A DNA stretch of 64,000 nt, taken from the NCBI GenBank assembly GCA_018241425.1, contig JAFEDU010000001.1, forward strand, positions 62,001-126,000, given 5' to 3'. Of the stretch, positions 17,441 to 26,368 are shown one piece after another. Origin of the DNA: Pseudomonadota bacterium. GTDB taxonomy: Bacteria > Pseudomonadota > Gammaproteobacteria > Steroidobacterales > Steroidobacteraceae. Position numbers and translations under genes: made by a program. The notes beneath the pieces are model-generated. The model had not been told where the DNA came from. It searched no databases and saw nothing but the letters and a program-made list of their open reading frames with translations. The first letter of the stretch is position 1. Each line of letters begins with the position of its first letter.

Positions 17441-18499
17441 ATGCCGGACCCGGTTGTTGCGCGGCCGAAACCCTGTCTCGTCACCCTCAAGGGAGGCCGC
17501 ACCTATTTCTGGTGCAGCTGCGGACGTTCCGCTAAGCAGCCCTTTTGCGATGGATCGCACCAGGGAACCGGCTTCGAGCCGCGCAAGGTAACCCTCGCCG
17601 CCGACGAGGAAGTGCTGCTGTGTGGCTGCAAACGCACAGGCACGCCGCCCTTCTGCGACGGCGCGCACACGAACCTCCCCGGCGGCTCGCCGCTGGATGA
17701 CCCGGCCAGTCCCGCGAACCGCGCCGTACGCGAGGTCACGCAGCGCGAAGGTCCGCGGGCGCGCCTGAACGGCGCCTGCTACGTCGTGCGGCCGCAGCTG
17801 GCGCAGAAGTCGGTCCGTGGGAGCCTCGTCTACAGCTACCTGGTCACCGGCGAACTCGGCGCGCTCTACCAGACGCAGGTACTGCTCGAGGCGCGCGCGC
17901 ACGCGACCCCCGCCTTCGGATTCGGCGACCGGGACGTGATCCTCTTCGTGATCGAAGGCGAGGGGCGCGCCGTGATCTCGGGGCGCGAGTTCCCCGTGCG
18001 CGCGACCGACGGATTGTACGTGCGCCCGGGTGAGGTGCTGCAGTTGCTCCCGCAGGGCGCCGGCCCGCTACGGATATTCGCGCTGGCGTGCCCGCTGGGA
18101 GAGCTGCAGTGGCCGGAAGTCATGCCGCAGAACTTCGACGCCGACTATCCGGAGCGGGTGGTTTCGGTTGACCCGGAGCAGCGCACCGCGATGGGTTCGC
18201 GCTACTTCCAGATCCTGGTCGACAAGCGGATTGGTTCGAAGGTCATCACGCAGTTCATCGGGCACATCCCGCCGTCCAAGGCCGCACCGCACCGGCACCT
18301 GTACGAGGAGGCGATCATCGTCCTCTCGGGCGAGGGCTGCATGTGGACTGAGGACCTGAAGGTTGCGGTGCGGGCGGGGGACGTGATCTTCCTGCCGCGC
18401 AAGCAGATCCACTCCCTGGAGGCGACGTCCGCCGAAGGGATCGACGTCGTCGGGGTCATCTGCCCCGGCGACAATCCGAGCATCAACTACTACGACTGA
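17441..18499 (+). CDS. CDGSH iron-sulfur domain fused to a bicupin
   Basis: A 352-residue fusion I do not recognise as a named enzyme. Residues 22-80 carry two CDGSH-type [2Fe-2S] motifs: Cys25, Cys27, Cys36, His40 (ending FCDGSH) and Cys61, Cys63, Cys72, His76 (ending FCDGAH). From about residue 110 two double-stranded beta-helix cupin domains follow. In the first, the metal HxH stretch is degenerate (FGFGDRDVILFVIEGEG). The second keeps a full metal set: His284, His286, Glu290 and His324. It could be a dioxygenase or hydrolase with a built-in redox or sensing iron-sulfur module. Placement after the TetR gene and before a TonB receptor suggests co-regulation with the aromatic/indole locus. 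Confidence 0.88.
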   Translation: MPDPVVARPKPCLVTLKGGRTYFWCSCGRSAKQPFCDGSHQGTGFEPRKVTLAADEEVLLCGCKRTGTPPFCDGAHTNLPGGSPLDDPASPANRAVREVTQREGPRARLNGACYVVRPQLAQKSVRGSLVYSYLVTGELGALYQTQVLLEARAHATPAFGFGDRDVILFVIEGEGRAVISGREFPVRATDGLYVRPGEVLQLLPQGAGPLRIFALACPLGELQWPEVMPQNFDADYPERVVSVDPEQRTAMGSRYFQILVDKRIGSKVITQFIGHIPPSKAAPHRHLYEEAIIVLSGEGCMWTEDLKVAVRAGDVIFLPRKQIHSLEATSAEGIDVVGVICPGDNPSINYYD

Positions 18500-18506
18500 G
18501 GGGCGT

Positions 18507-18553
18507 GGCCCCGGGCGCGCCTGACAGTGCGCCCGCGGCACCGGGGTCTTTTT
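18507..18553 (+). terminator. Possible rho-independent terminator
   Basis: Downstream of the CDGSH-bicupin stop, GGGCGC (18513-18518) can pair with GCGCCC (18529-18534). Alternatively CCCCGG (18509-18514) pairs with CCGGGG (18541-18546), directly followed by TCTTTTTC. The second form has the right T-tract position but a large interior, so function is uncertain. Confidence 0.5.
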
Positions 18554-18564
18554 CGAACGTTCGA
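18553..18564. promoter_or_regulatory. Perfect 12-base palindrome upstream of a TonB receptor
   Basis: TCGAACGTTCGA is fully self-complementary and ends 19 bases before the GTG start of the receptor gene. Its place in the leader suits a repressor operator, for example for the TetR regulator 1.2 kb upstream; I did not find a second copy near the TetR gene by eye. Confidence 0.4.
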
Positions 18565-18583
18565 CCTTAACGGGGAATGCATC

Positions 18584-20929
18584 GTGTTTACATCAGCTAA
18601 GCGCCGATTCGGGATGATTGCGCTCTGCCTCGCCGGCGGAGCCATTTTGGGACTGCGCGTGCCTGCGGCAGCCGCGGCGGACGCCGCCAGCGACACCTCG
18701 GGGCTGGAGGAGGTGGTGGTCACCGCCAACAAGCTCAACGCGCAGAAGGTGCTGGACGTCCCGGCATCGCTGCAGGCGATCTCCGGCGACACCCTCCAGC
18801 GCGACGGCGCCTCCGGCATCATGAGCATCGCCGGCGACGTCCCGGGACTTGCGATCCAGGACCTTGGACCCGGCGACAAGCGTTACGTGATCCGCGGCAT
18901 CTACTCCCCCGGCGAGTCGACTACCGGCGTCTACTACGGGGAGGCGGTGATCACGCAGGGCAACAATGACGACGGCGGCGGCTTCCAGCCGGATATCCGC
19001 CTGTACGACATGGATCGCGTCGAGGTGCTGCGCGGCCCGCAGGGCACCCTGTACGGCGCGGACTCCATGAGCGGCACGATCCGCTACATCCCCAAGGCAC
19101 CGGACCTGAATACTTTCGGGGGCTACGTCAACCTGCAGGATTCCTGGACCCAGCACGGCAGCAACAACTACAACGGCAACGGCGCGCTCAACCTGCCGAT
19201 CGTGGACGGCGTGCTCGGCCTGCGCCTGGTGGGCTGGAAGCTCTACGACAGCGGCTACGTCGACCAGCTGCGGGTCGGCGTGGGCGTCACCGGGAGTGCC
19301 ACGGGGCAGCCGGTCGCGGCCACGGGGTTCGTCAGCGGCGTCAACGACGACGACGTGGGCGGCGGCCGGGCGATCCTGCGCTACCAGCCGACCGACCACC
19401 TGACACTGGACTTCGATTACACGGCGCAGTCGGAATCCTCCGGCGGCTCCTCGCGCTATACCCCTGCCGGGGTCACGGCCTTCAACAACGGGACGAACAT
19501 CCCGGCGATCCAGGGCTGCGACCTGTGCAACACCGACGTCACCCGCAGTCCCTGGACGGACAACGTGAAGGTGTTCGGCGGCACGCTGACCTGGGACACC
19601 GGCTTCGGCACCGTGACGGCAACTGATCACCAGTTCAACCGCGACACCGGCTTCCAGTTCGACTCGACGCCGATCCTGGTCTCCTTCGACGTCCCAGTCC
19701 CGGCCCAGACCCTCGAGCCACGCGAACTGCACGTCAACGCCTCCGAGTTCCGGTTCGCCAGTGCGTTCAGCTCGCCCATCAACTTCGTTGCCGGCGCCTA
19801 CCGCAACCAGTCCAGCCAGGACCTCGCGGTGCAGGTGATCAAGACCAACGGCCTGGGTTACCCGAACGGGCCGTTCTCGAGCAGCAACAGTGACGATGCG
19901 CTGGGCAATCCCGACGGCAACACTTTCTTCGGCCGCACCGACCACCGCGCCACGATCGAGTGGGCGGGCTTCGGCGAGGCGACCTGGAAGATCACCGACC
20001 GCTGGACCGCAGTGGCCGGTGTGCGCTACTTCACCGAGACGCTGAACGGCTTCCAGGTGCAGACCCACCCCTTCGGCGGCTTCCCGCCGGGCACTCCCAC
20101 CAACGTCCCGGTGTTCGACCCGCAGCTGAGCTTCAACAAGGTGACGTACAAGGGGAACCTGAGCTACAAGTTCAGCGAGGCGCTGCTGGCCTACGGGCTG
20201 GTGTCGACCGGGTTCCGCGGCGGTGGCCTGAATGCCGTCAGCGAGCCCTTCGAGCCCATCCCGGCCGGGTACAGCCCGGACTCGCTCACCAACTACGAGC
20301 TCGGCATCAAGGGCCGGCTGTTCGACGGCATGTTCGACTACCAGCTGGACGGGTACCTGATCCACTGGAACAACATCCAGGAGCAGCTCACCACCGCCGA
20401 CGGCGCGTTCGTCTACATCGGCAACGCCGGCAAGGCGGAAGTGAAGGGCATGGAGTTCGAGCTCACGGCCCGCCCGTTCCGGTACTTCACCGGCACGCTC
20501 GCCGGCTCGTGGCAGGACGCCAAGCTCACCGAGGGTGCCAGCGCGGACCAGTACGCGCTGAACCCCACCCTCGGGCTGACGGGCGACAAGCTGCCGAACG
20601 TGCCGAGCTTCCAGTTCAACCTGAACCTGGACTACACGCGGCCGGTCAGTAACGGATGGGACATCAGCCTCGGCAGCGACGTCACTTACCGTGGCTCGGT
20701 GAACTCGTACTTCCAGTCGAACACGCAGTTCAACCTGGTGCTGCCGTCCTACACGCTGTGGGGCCTGCGCGCCGGGGCGATCTACGGACCCTGGACGTTC
20801 ACGCTGTTCGGGCACAACGTAACCAACGAGCGCGCGCAGGTCTCGGCCATCAACTCGACGCAGGACCCGCATGCGCTCCTGACCGTGCAGCCCCGGACGA
20901 TCGGGCTGAGCGTGACGCGCAAGTTCTAG
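18584..20929 (+). CDS. TonB-dependent outer-membrane receptor
   Basis: A 781-residue outer-membrane transporter. The GTG start has GGGGA seven bases upstream and opens a signal peptide (cleavage after PAAAAA). The mature N-terminus has the usual LEEVVVTANKLN before the plug (DVPASLQAISGD, YVIRGI, MDRVEVLRGPQGTLYGADSMSGTIRYI). The beta-barrel ends in VTRKF with a terminal aromatic residue. The IroN/FyuA/Pupylation-like tags of databases do not define a substrate; in gammaproteobacteria such receptors often take up aromatics, sugars or siderophores. Its neighbours, the CDGSH-bicupin and an amino-acid permease, hint at import of the locus substrate. Confidence 0.95.
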   Translation: MFTSAKRRFGMIALCLAGGAILGLRVPAAAAADAASDTSGLEEVVVTANKLNAQKVLDVPASLQAISGDTLQRDGASGIMSIAGDVPGLAIQDLGPGDKRYVIRGIYSPGESTTGVYYGEAVITQGNNDDGGGFQPDIRLYDMDRVEVLRGPQGTLYGADSMSGTIRYIPKAPDLNTFGGYVNLQDSWTQHGSNNYNGNGALNLPIVDGVLGLRLVGWKLYDSGYVDQLRVGVGVTGSATGQPVAATGFVSGVNDDDVGGGRAILRYQPTDHLTLDFDYTAQSESSGGSSRYTPAGVTAFNNGTNIPAIQGCDLCNTDVTRSPWTDNVKVFGGTLTWDTGFGTVTATDHQFNRDTGFQFDSTPILVSFDVPVPAQTLEPRELHVNASEFRFASAFSSPINFVAGAYRNQSSQDLAVQVIKTNGLGYPNGPFSSSNSDDALGNPDGNTFFGRTDHRATIEWAGFGEATWKITDRWTAVAGVRYFTETLNGFQVQTHPFGGFPPGTPTNVPVFDPQLSFNKVTYKGNLSYKFSEALLAYGLVSTGFRGGGLNAVSEPFEPIPAGYSPDSLTNYELGIKGRLFDGMFDYQLDGYLIHWNNIQEQLTTADGAFVYIGNAGKAEVKGMEFELTARPFRYFTGTLAGSWQDAKLTEGASADQYALNPTLGLTGDKLPNVPSFQFNLNLDYTRPVSNGWDISLGSDVTYRGSVNSYFQSNTQFNLVLPSYTLWGLRAGAIYGPWTFTLFGHNVTNERAQVSAINSTQDPHALLTVQPRTIGLSVTRKF

Positions 20930-20946
20930 CGGCCGCAATCCCTCGG

Positions 20947-20983
20947 TCGCTGCCCGCAGGCCGCCGTTGCCCGCGGGCAGCGA
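20947..20983 (+). terminator. 11-base perfect inverted repeat between TonB receptor and permease
   Basis: TCGCTGCCCGC (20947-20957) and GCGGGCAGCGA (20973-20983) form a perfect 11-pair stem with a 15-base loop just after the receptor stop. There is no T-tract on either side, so it may be a transcript-stabilising or rho-assisted 3' structure rather than an intrinsic terminator. Confidence 0.45.
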
Positions 20984-21006
20984 TCGGGGTGCGCCGCTAT
21001 CATCCG

Positions 21007-22428
21007 ATGCACGATGCGCGCGCGGCACTGGCACAACCCATGAACCCGGCAGCGATCTGCGAGCGCGAGAGCGGGCTGAAGCGCGGGCTCGGCAAGACCC
21101 AGATCGTGATGATCGGCCTGGGCGGTGCGATCGGCACCGGCCTCTTCATGGGCAGCGGACTGGCCATCGGCTACGCGGGGCCGGCGGTGATCCTGAGCTA
21201 CGTGCTTGCCGGCTTCGTGGCGCTGGTGATGGTCTTCAGCCTGTCCGAGATGGCCGTCGTGCATCCGACCGCGGGTTCGTTCGGCACCTACGCCGAGACC
21301 TACCTGAATCCGTGGGCGGGGTTCATGGTGCGCTACACCTACTGGATCGCCCAGGTCATCGCCATTGGCGGGGAGTCGGTGGCGGCGGGCCTGTACATGC
21401 AGTTCTGGTACCCGCAGGTTCCGGTCGGGGCATGGTCCCTGGGGTTCTGCCTCGTGCTGCTCTACTTCAACTCCCGATCGGTCAACAACTTCGGGACGAT
21501 CGAGTCCTGGTTCGCGCTCATCAAGGTCGCCGCGATCGTGCTCTTCATAATCCTGGGGGGCGCTGCCGTGCTCGGCCTGGGGCAGCCGGCGACCGGCTTC
21601 CACAACCTCACGCAGCTGCCAGGGGGGTTCTTCCCCAAGGGCCTGAGCGGGGTGTGGATGGCGGTGATCATCGGCATCTTCTCCTTCAACGGCATCGAGG
21701 TGATCGCCGTGACCTCGGGCGAGGCCCAGAACCCCCAGGTCGCCATACCGGCAGCCCTGCGCACCATGCTGTTGCGGCTGTTCCTCTTCTATGTGCTGGC
21801 CGTCGCCATCATCGTCACGACGGTGCCCTGGACCGCGACCGGCGTCACGGTCGTGGCGCAGAGTCCGTTCGTGAGCGTCTTCCAGCATTCGGGAATCCGC
21901 CACGCGGCGGGACTGATGAACTTCGTGGTCATCAGCGCCGCGCTGTCGAGCATGAACACCAACGTCTACCTGTGCTCACGGATGCTGTTCTCGCTGTCGC
22001 GCGGCAGCTATGCGCCGCAGTACCTCGGGCGCCTGAGCCGCCGCGGCAGCCCGGTGGCGGCGATCCTGACCTCCGGGGCCTGCATCCTGGTCGCGGCGGG
22101 CGTGTCGATCTTCACGCCCAACGCCTACGGGTATCTTCTGGGCGTGGCACTGTTCGGGGCGATCCTCGTTTGGATGGTCGTCCTGCTCAGCCACCTCAGC
22201 TTCCGGCGCCACACCCCGCTCGCGCAGCTGCCGGTGCGCATGCCGTTCTTCCCCTGGATGCAGTATGCGGGTCTCTTGATGCTGGCCGCGATCCTCATCA
22301 CGATGGGGCTCGATCCGAACCTCTACGTCTCCTGGCTGTTCGGGATCCCGTGGCTGGTGCTGATCTCGCTTGCGTACCTGGTGTGGAAGTCACGCGGGCG
22401 TGCGCCGGCGCGCGCCACCCAGTCCTAG
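21007..22428 (+). CDS. Amino-acid permease (APC superfamily, AAT type)
   Basis: A 473-residue inner-membrane carrier with about twelve predicted helices. The N-terminal signature GLGKTQIVMIGLGGAIGTGLF is the first-helix substrate-binding stretch of the amino-acid transporter group (AnsP, GabP, LysP and similar). Other family landmarks are EMAVVHPTAGSFGTYAE and FSFNGIEVIAVTSGEAQNP. Two ATGs (21007 and 21040) are possible and neither has a strong ribosome site; I report the longer form. It runs into the convergent dehydratase, sharing four bases at the stops. Substrate unknown; the adjacent PLP enzymes suggest an amino acid or amine. Confidence 0.92.
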   Translation: MHDARAALAQPMNPAAICERESGLKRGLGKTQIVMIGLGGAIGTGLFMGSGLAIGYAGPAVILSYVLAGFVALVMVFSLSEMAVVHPTAGSFGTYAETYLNPWAGFMVRYTYWIAQVIAIGGESVAAGLYMQFWYPQVPVGAWSLGFCLVLLYFNSRSVNNFGTIESWFALIKVAAIVLFIILGGAAVLGLGQPATGFHNLTQLPGGFFPKGLSGVWMAVIIGIFSFNGIEVIAVTSGEAQNPQVAIPAALRTMLLRLFLFYVLAVAIIVTTVPWTATGVTVVAQSPFVSVFQHSGIRHAAGLMNFVVISAALSSMNTNVYLCSRMLFSLSRGSYAPQYLGRLSRRGSPVAAILTSGACILVAAGVSIFTPNAYGYLLGVALFGAILVWMVVLLSHLSFRRHTPLAQLPVRMPFFPWMQYAGLLMLAAILITMGLDPNLYVSWLFGIPWLVLISLAYLVWKSRGRAPARATQS

Positions 22429-23396
22429 GGGAGGTCCCCGCGCAGTATGGTCGCGAGCACCTCATGATCGATGTTGCCGCCGGATACCACCGCACACACC
22501 CGCCGGAAGCCGTGAGAACGGAAGAGAGCCGCGGCGACGGGGATGGCGCCTGCGCCCTCCGCGGTGACCCCGTGCGCGGCCGAGAGCATGCGGATGGCGG
22601 CTGCAACCTCGGGCAGCGAGACGGTGAGGGTGCCCGCGAGGTAGTCGCGGCACAGCGGCCACATCTCCGGCAGCAGCGAGTGGAAGCCCACCCCGCTGAC
22701 GAAGCCGCTGGCGGCCGCGGTGCGGATCGGCTCGCCGTTGCGGCGCGCCGCCGAGAGTGGCTGGGCGCTGTCGAGCTCGCAGGCGATCACCCGCACGGGC
22801 CGCCCGAGCGCTCGCATCGCACAGGCGATCCCGCAGGCGAGGGCGCCGCCGCCGAAGGGCGTGAAGATCGCGTCCAGGTCCCCGACCTGCTCCAGGATCT
22901 CGACTCCGAGTGCCGCGTTGCCGGCGAGCGCGGCAGGGTCGCGTACCGCATCGATGTACACGCCAGGCTCATCGGCCACGCCACGCGCCTCCACCGCCTG
23001 CCACCACGCAGAGGCCGGGAGCGGGCGGATCCGCGCCCCGAGGGCCGCCAGCCGTGCGAGCTTCGCCTGCGGGGCCTCGGGCGGAACCACGGCGGTGGCC
23101 GCCAACCCGAGCCTTGCGGCCACGGCGGCAAGCGCCACGGCGCTGTTTCCGGAGCTGCAGGTGTAGACACCCTGGCGCAGCGTGGCCGGCTCGCGGGCGA
23201 GGAGCGCGCTGCCGACCGGGCGCACCTTGAAGGAACCGACCTCCTGCTGGCATTCGAGCTTGAGGTACAGCTCGCACGGCAGCGCACCGTCGCGATGCCG
23301 GACAACCGGCGTGCGCCGGACCAGGCCGTCGAGGCGGCCGCGGGCCGCCTGGATCTGCGCCGCATCAACCGCGGTTACGGCCGCTTGCGGCATCAT
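22425..23396 (-). CDS. Threonine/serine dehydratase-like PLP enzyme (fold type II)
   Basis: A 323-residue beta/alpha-elimination-type PLP enzyme. The Schiff-base lysine is Lys57 in EVGSFKVRP, where SFKxRGA is usual; the Arg-Gly-Ala part is changed to Arg-Pro-Val. The substrate loop TCSSGNSAVALA and the phosphate-cup GGGALACGIA are present, and SGGNID is near the C-terminus. There is no ACT regulatory domain, so it is a catabolic-size enzyme. It is divergent from the class V aminotransferase with only 23 bases between starts, and its stop overlaps the permease stop. Likely substrate is a hydroxy or related amino acid; ammonia-lyase versus racemase cannot be told. Confidence 0.9.
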   Translation of the reverse strand: MMPQAAVTAVDAAQIQAARGRLDGLVRRTPVVRHRDGALPCELYLKLECQQEVGSFKVRPVGSALLAREPATLRQGVYTCSSGNSAVALAAVAARLGLAATAVVPPEAPQAKLARLAALGARIRPLPASAWWQAVEARGVADEPGVYIDAVRDPAALAGNAALGVEILEQVGDLDAIFTPFGGGALACGIACAMRALGRPVRVIACELDSAQPLSAARRNGEPIRTAAASGFVSGVGFHSLLPEMWPLCRDYLAGTLTVSLPEVAAAIRMLSAAHGVTAEGAGAIPVAAALFRSHGFRRVCAVVSGGNIDHEVLATILRGDLP

Positions 23397-23419
23397 GCAA
23401 CGATGAAGGAACCGACCAC

Positions 23420-24574
23420 ATGACCCCCGATTTCGCCGCGCTGCGGCGCCGCTTCCCGGTACTGGAGCGCAAGACCTATCTTAACAGCGGCTCCTACTGC
23501 GCTCTCGCGGACAGCGTGCGTGCGGCGATCAATGCCTACATGGACGACCGCCTGGCGGTGGGCGCCAACTGGGACGTGTGGGTGATGAAGAACGAGGCGG
23601 TGCGCGCGGCCATGGCGCAGGTGCTGAATGCGTCCGCCGACGAGATCGCGGTCACCGCCTCGGCTTCTGCGGGGCTCAACGCGCTCGCCAGTGCGTTCGA
23701 CTTCACCGGGCCGCGCAACAAGGTCGTCGTGAGCGACTTCGAGTTCCCGACCAATGCTCAGATCTGGCACGCCCAGGAACGCCGCGGGGCGCAGGTGGTC
23801 CACGTGCCGCGTGCCGCAGACGGTTACATCCCGGCCGAGCAGTTCGCGCGGCTGATCGATGACCGCACCCAGCTCGTGGCGGTGACGCACGTGTGCTTCA
23901 GGAACGGCGCGCGGCTCGACATTCCCGCGATCGTCGGGCTCGCCCGTGCGAAGGGGGCGCGCGTCCTGCTCGATACCTACCAGGCGGTCGGGGGACTTGC
24001 GGTCGACGTCAAGGCGCTGGACGTGGATTTCGCGGTCGGCGGCATGCTCAAGTACCTCCTGGGCACCGCGGGCATCGGCTTCCTCTATGTCCGCGATGCG
24101 CTGGTCCGCGAGCTTGTGCCGACCAATTCGGGCTGGTTCGCGCAGGAGAAGATCACCGCCATGGACATCACGGCAAACAGGCCCTCACCGACCGCGCGGC
24201 GCTTCGAGGCCGGCACGCCCGCCGTGGTCAACTGCTACGCCGCCGAGGCCGGCCTCAACATCATCCTGGAGGCGGGCCCCAAGGCGATCGAGGAGCGCGT
24301 GCGCGCGCTCACGCGACGCTGCATGGAGGGCCTGGAGGCGATCGGGTGGCCGGCCGTCACCCCGCGCGACGATGCGCGCCGGGGCCCGATGGTCGCGGTC
24401 CCATCGGCGTCCACCGCGCAGCTGTTCGAGAAGCTCTCGGCCCAGGACATCGTCACCTCGTTCCGCGACAACAACATCCGTGCCAGTATTCACTTCTACA
24501 ATACCGAGGACGATATCGACCGCTTCGTCGAGGCCATGCGCGGTCACCGCGCGCAGCACCATGCGGCAGCCTGA
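23420..24574 (+). CDS. Class V aminotransferase fold PLP enzyme (isopenicillin-N-epimerase/cysteine-desulfurase-like)
   Basis: A 384-residue fold-type I PLP enzyme. The start ATG has AAGGA upstream. The N-terminal YLNSGSYCAL matches the family opening, VAVTHVCFRNGARLDI the central strand, Asp185 in LLDTYQAVG pairs with the PLP nitrogen, and Lys211 in GGMLKYLLGTAGIGF is the Schiff-base lysine. No cysteine-desulfurase SSGSAC-type loop is seen, so sulfur transfer is unlikely; an epimerase, lyase or kynureninase-like reaction is possible. It is followed at 75 bases by a second class V enzyme, with a weak terminator-like hairpin between. Confidence 0.9.
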   Translation: MTPDFAALRRRFPVLERKTYLNSGSYCALADSVRAAINAYMDDRLAVGANWDVWVMKNEAVRAAMAQVLNASADEIAVTASASAGLNALASAFDFTGPRNKVVVSDFEFPTNAQIWHAQERRGAQVVHVPRAADGYIPAEQFARLIDDRTQLVAVTHVCFRNGARLDIPAIVGLARAKGARVLLDTYQAVGGLAVDVKALDVDFAVGGMLKYLLGTAGIGFLYVRDALVRELVPTNSGWFAQEKITAMDITANRPSPTARRFEAGTPAVVNCYAAEAGLNIILEAGPKAIEERVRALTRRCMEGLEAIGWPAVTPRDDARRGPMVAVPSASTAQLFEKLSAQDIVTSFRDNNIRASIHFYNTEDDIDRFVEAMRGHRAQHHAAA

Positions 24575-24584
24575 GAATGGCGGT

Positions 24585-24610
24585 GGCCTAGGGCCCGAGG
24601 CCTAATTTTT
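24585..24610 (+). terminator. Weak terminator-like hairpin between the two class V genes
   Basis: GGCCT (24585-24589) pairs with AGGCC (24598-24602) around an eight-base loop and is followed by TAATTTTT. The stem is only five pairs, so partial read-through into the next gene is likely. Confidence 0.4.
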
Positions 24611-24649
24611 ACGAGGCCGCCGCGCGCCGGCCTCCGTATCATTTCGTGC

Positions 24650-25957
24650 ATGCACAAGGGATCCCAGGTTTCAGGCGACGTGTCCCGGGCCGGTGCCGCA
24701 GCGCCGCGTGCCACCGGGGCGCTTCCGGCGCAGGCGCTGCGCACGAGTTTTCCGGCGCTCACGCGCAACCCCGGCTTCGCCTTCTTCGACAACGCCGCAG
24801 GCGCGCAGGTCCCGCAACAGGTGCTCGACGCGGTCACCACGCACCTGCTCGACCACAACGTGCAGCGCGGCGGCCGCTACCCGCAGAGCGAGGCCGTCGA
24901 CCGCACGATTGCGCGCGCGCGCGGGAGGGTCGCTGCGCTACTGAACGCGTACCGACCGGAGGAAGTCGCCTTTGGCATGAACGCGACATCGTTCATCCGG
25001 CTGGTGAGCCTGGCGATGGGCCAGTCCCTCGGGGTGCGCAACGAGTTCGTGGTCACCGACATGGACCACGAGGCCAACATCGCGACCTGGCTGGTGCTCG
25101 AGCGCTTCGGGGCGAAGTTTCGCTGGTGGCGCATGCGCGAGGACGGTCGCCTGCACGCCGAGGACCTGCGGCCGCTGCTCGGAGAGCGCACCCGCCTCGT
25201 GGCGTGTGCCCTGGCCTCAAATGCGCTCGGTACCGTGGTCGAGGTGCGCGCGGCGGCGGACCTCGCGCACGCGGCCGGCGCGGAGATCTTCCTGGACAGC
25301 GTTCACTACGGGCCGCATGGGCCGATCGACGTCCAGGCGCTGGACTGTGATTACCTGGTGTGCTCGGGCTACAAGATCTTCTCGCCCCACATGGGCTTCC
25401 TGTGGGGTCGCTACGAGCTCCTGGAGCGGTTGCCGACCTTTCGGGAGGACTTCATCCCGGACGCGCCGCCGGGAAAGATCGAGGCGGGCACGTTCATCTA
25501 CGAGAACGTCGCGGGCATGGCCGCCGCGGTCGACTACCTGGCGGACCTGGGCCGCACGGTCGGCGGCCTCGGGCGCGATGAGACCGATGCCGGGCTGCGC
25601 CGGTCGGTGCATGCGGGCATGGCGGCGATTCGTGCCTACGAGGGTGAACTTTCGCTGGCGCTCCTGGCTTTGCTCCGGGAGCGCGGCGCCCGGGTGTACG
25701 GGATATCGGAGCCGGCGCTCGTCCACGCCCGGGTTCCCACCGTCCTGTTCAACCTGCCGGGAATCGAGCCTGCGAAGGTGACCGAGGCTGCGGCCCGTGC
25801 CCAGATCGGGATCCGCGATGGCCATATGTATTCGCCCCGGCTGATGCAGCGTCTGGGGCTTGCGGTCGAATCAGGCGCGGTCCGCGTGTCCCTGGTCCAC
25901 TACAACACGCCCGATGAGATCGCGCGCCTGGGCGACGTGCTGCGCGGCGTCCACTGA
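24650..25957 (+). CDS. Cysteine-desulfurase-like class V PLP enzyme
   Basis: A 435-residue fold-type I PLP enzyme, a distant paralogue of the preceding gene. Landmarks are [17 protein letters not shown] at the start of the core, [12 protein letters not shown], Asp216-Ser-Val-His219 ([11 protein letters not shown]) at the cofactor, and Lys242 in [16 protein letters not shown]. It resembles the cysteine-desulfurase-like group (TIGR01976 type) rather than IscS/SufS. About 28 residues precede the family core; the ATG at 24650 has no strong ribosome site and a later start is possible. Substrate unknown. Confidence 0.9.
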   Translation: MHKGSQVSGDVSRAGAAAPRATGALPAQALRTSFPALTRNPGFAFFDNAAGAQVPQQVLDAVTTHLLDHNVQRGGRYPQSEAVDRTIARARGRVAALLNAYRPEEVAFGMNATSFIRLVSLAMGQSLGVRNEFVVTDMDHEANIATWLVLERFGAKFRWWRMREDGRLHAEDLRPLLGERTRLVACALASNALGTVVEVRAAADLAHAAGAEIFLDSVHYGPHGPIDVQALDCDYLVCSGYKIFSPHMGFLWGRYELLERLPTFREDFIPDAPPGKIEAGTFIYENVAGMAAAVDYLADLGRTVGGLGRDETDAGLRRSVHAGMAAIRAYEGELSLALLALLRERGARVYGISEPALVHARVPTVLFNLPGIEPAKVTEAAARAQIGIRDGHMYSPRLMQRLGLAVESGAVRVSLVHYNTPDEIARLGDVLRGVH

Positions 25958-26001
25958 ACCGCCGCGCCGGCCGCCTTGGGGGCGGGGCGCGGGAGCGTTA
26001 C

Positions 26002-26088
26002 TCAGACCGCGGCCTTGCGGATGACGACCGCCAGGTAGGCCACGACGACCAGGGCAGTTGCCGCCAGATCCACCAGTACGAACTCCAT
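26002..26088 (-). CDS. 28-residue single-pass membrane micropeptide
   Basis: An unannotated short gene: ATG to TGA encodes 28 residues beginning MEFVLVDLAATA and ending VIRKAAV. It has one hydrophobic helix (about residues 3-22) and a basic end (Arg24, Lys25). A consensus AAGGAG ribosome site sits nine bases upstream (CTCCTT at 26098-26103 on the plus strand), much stronger than the sites of most neighbours. It is convergent with the class V gene. Size and layout recall KdpF-like or other regulatory membrane micropeptides, but no kdp genes are here; function is unknown. Confidence 0.6.
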   Translation of the reverse strand: MEFVLVDLAATALVVVAYLAVVIRKAAV

Positions 26089-26368
26089 GACCTGTCACTC
26101 CTTATTAGTAGGTGCCGGGCAGTGTAGGAGTCGCGCTCCCCGCCGACCGCCCCCGCGCGAGAGAGCCGCGCCGGAAATTAAGTAATAGACCGCCTCTCCC
26201 GAATTAGGGGGATCAACGCCCAAGGCCGCCCGCGGTGCACCGGGCGCCCCCGCATGTGACGCAGTTGGCGGGCCGCGGTCATCCCGCTGCCCCCCGCGGC
26301 GTTGCCTTCAGTAGCCTCCGGGAGGCGCCGGTCCTGAACCGGGCGCTTCCGGATGCCGGGAGAATCAC

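Noticed and set aside
16641..18499. Genomic island boundary between the oxidoreductase and TetR genes
   Set aside because: No integrase, tRNA end, direct repeat or composition shift visible.
18593..21034. Open frame of 813 codons antisense to a TonB receptor
   Set aside because: Composition is that of a shadow frame; the plus strand encodes complete plug and barrel motifs.
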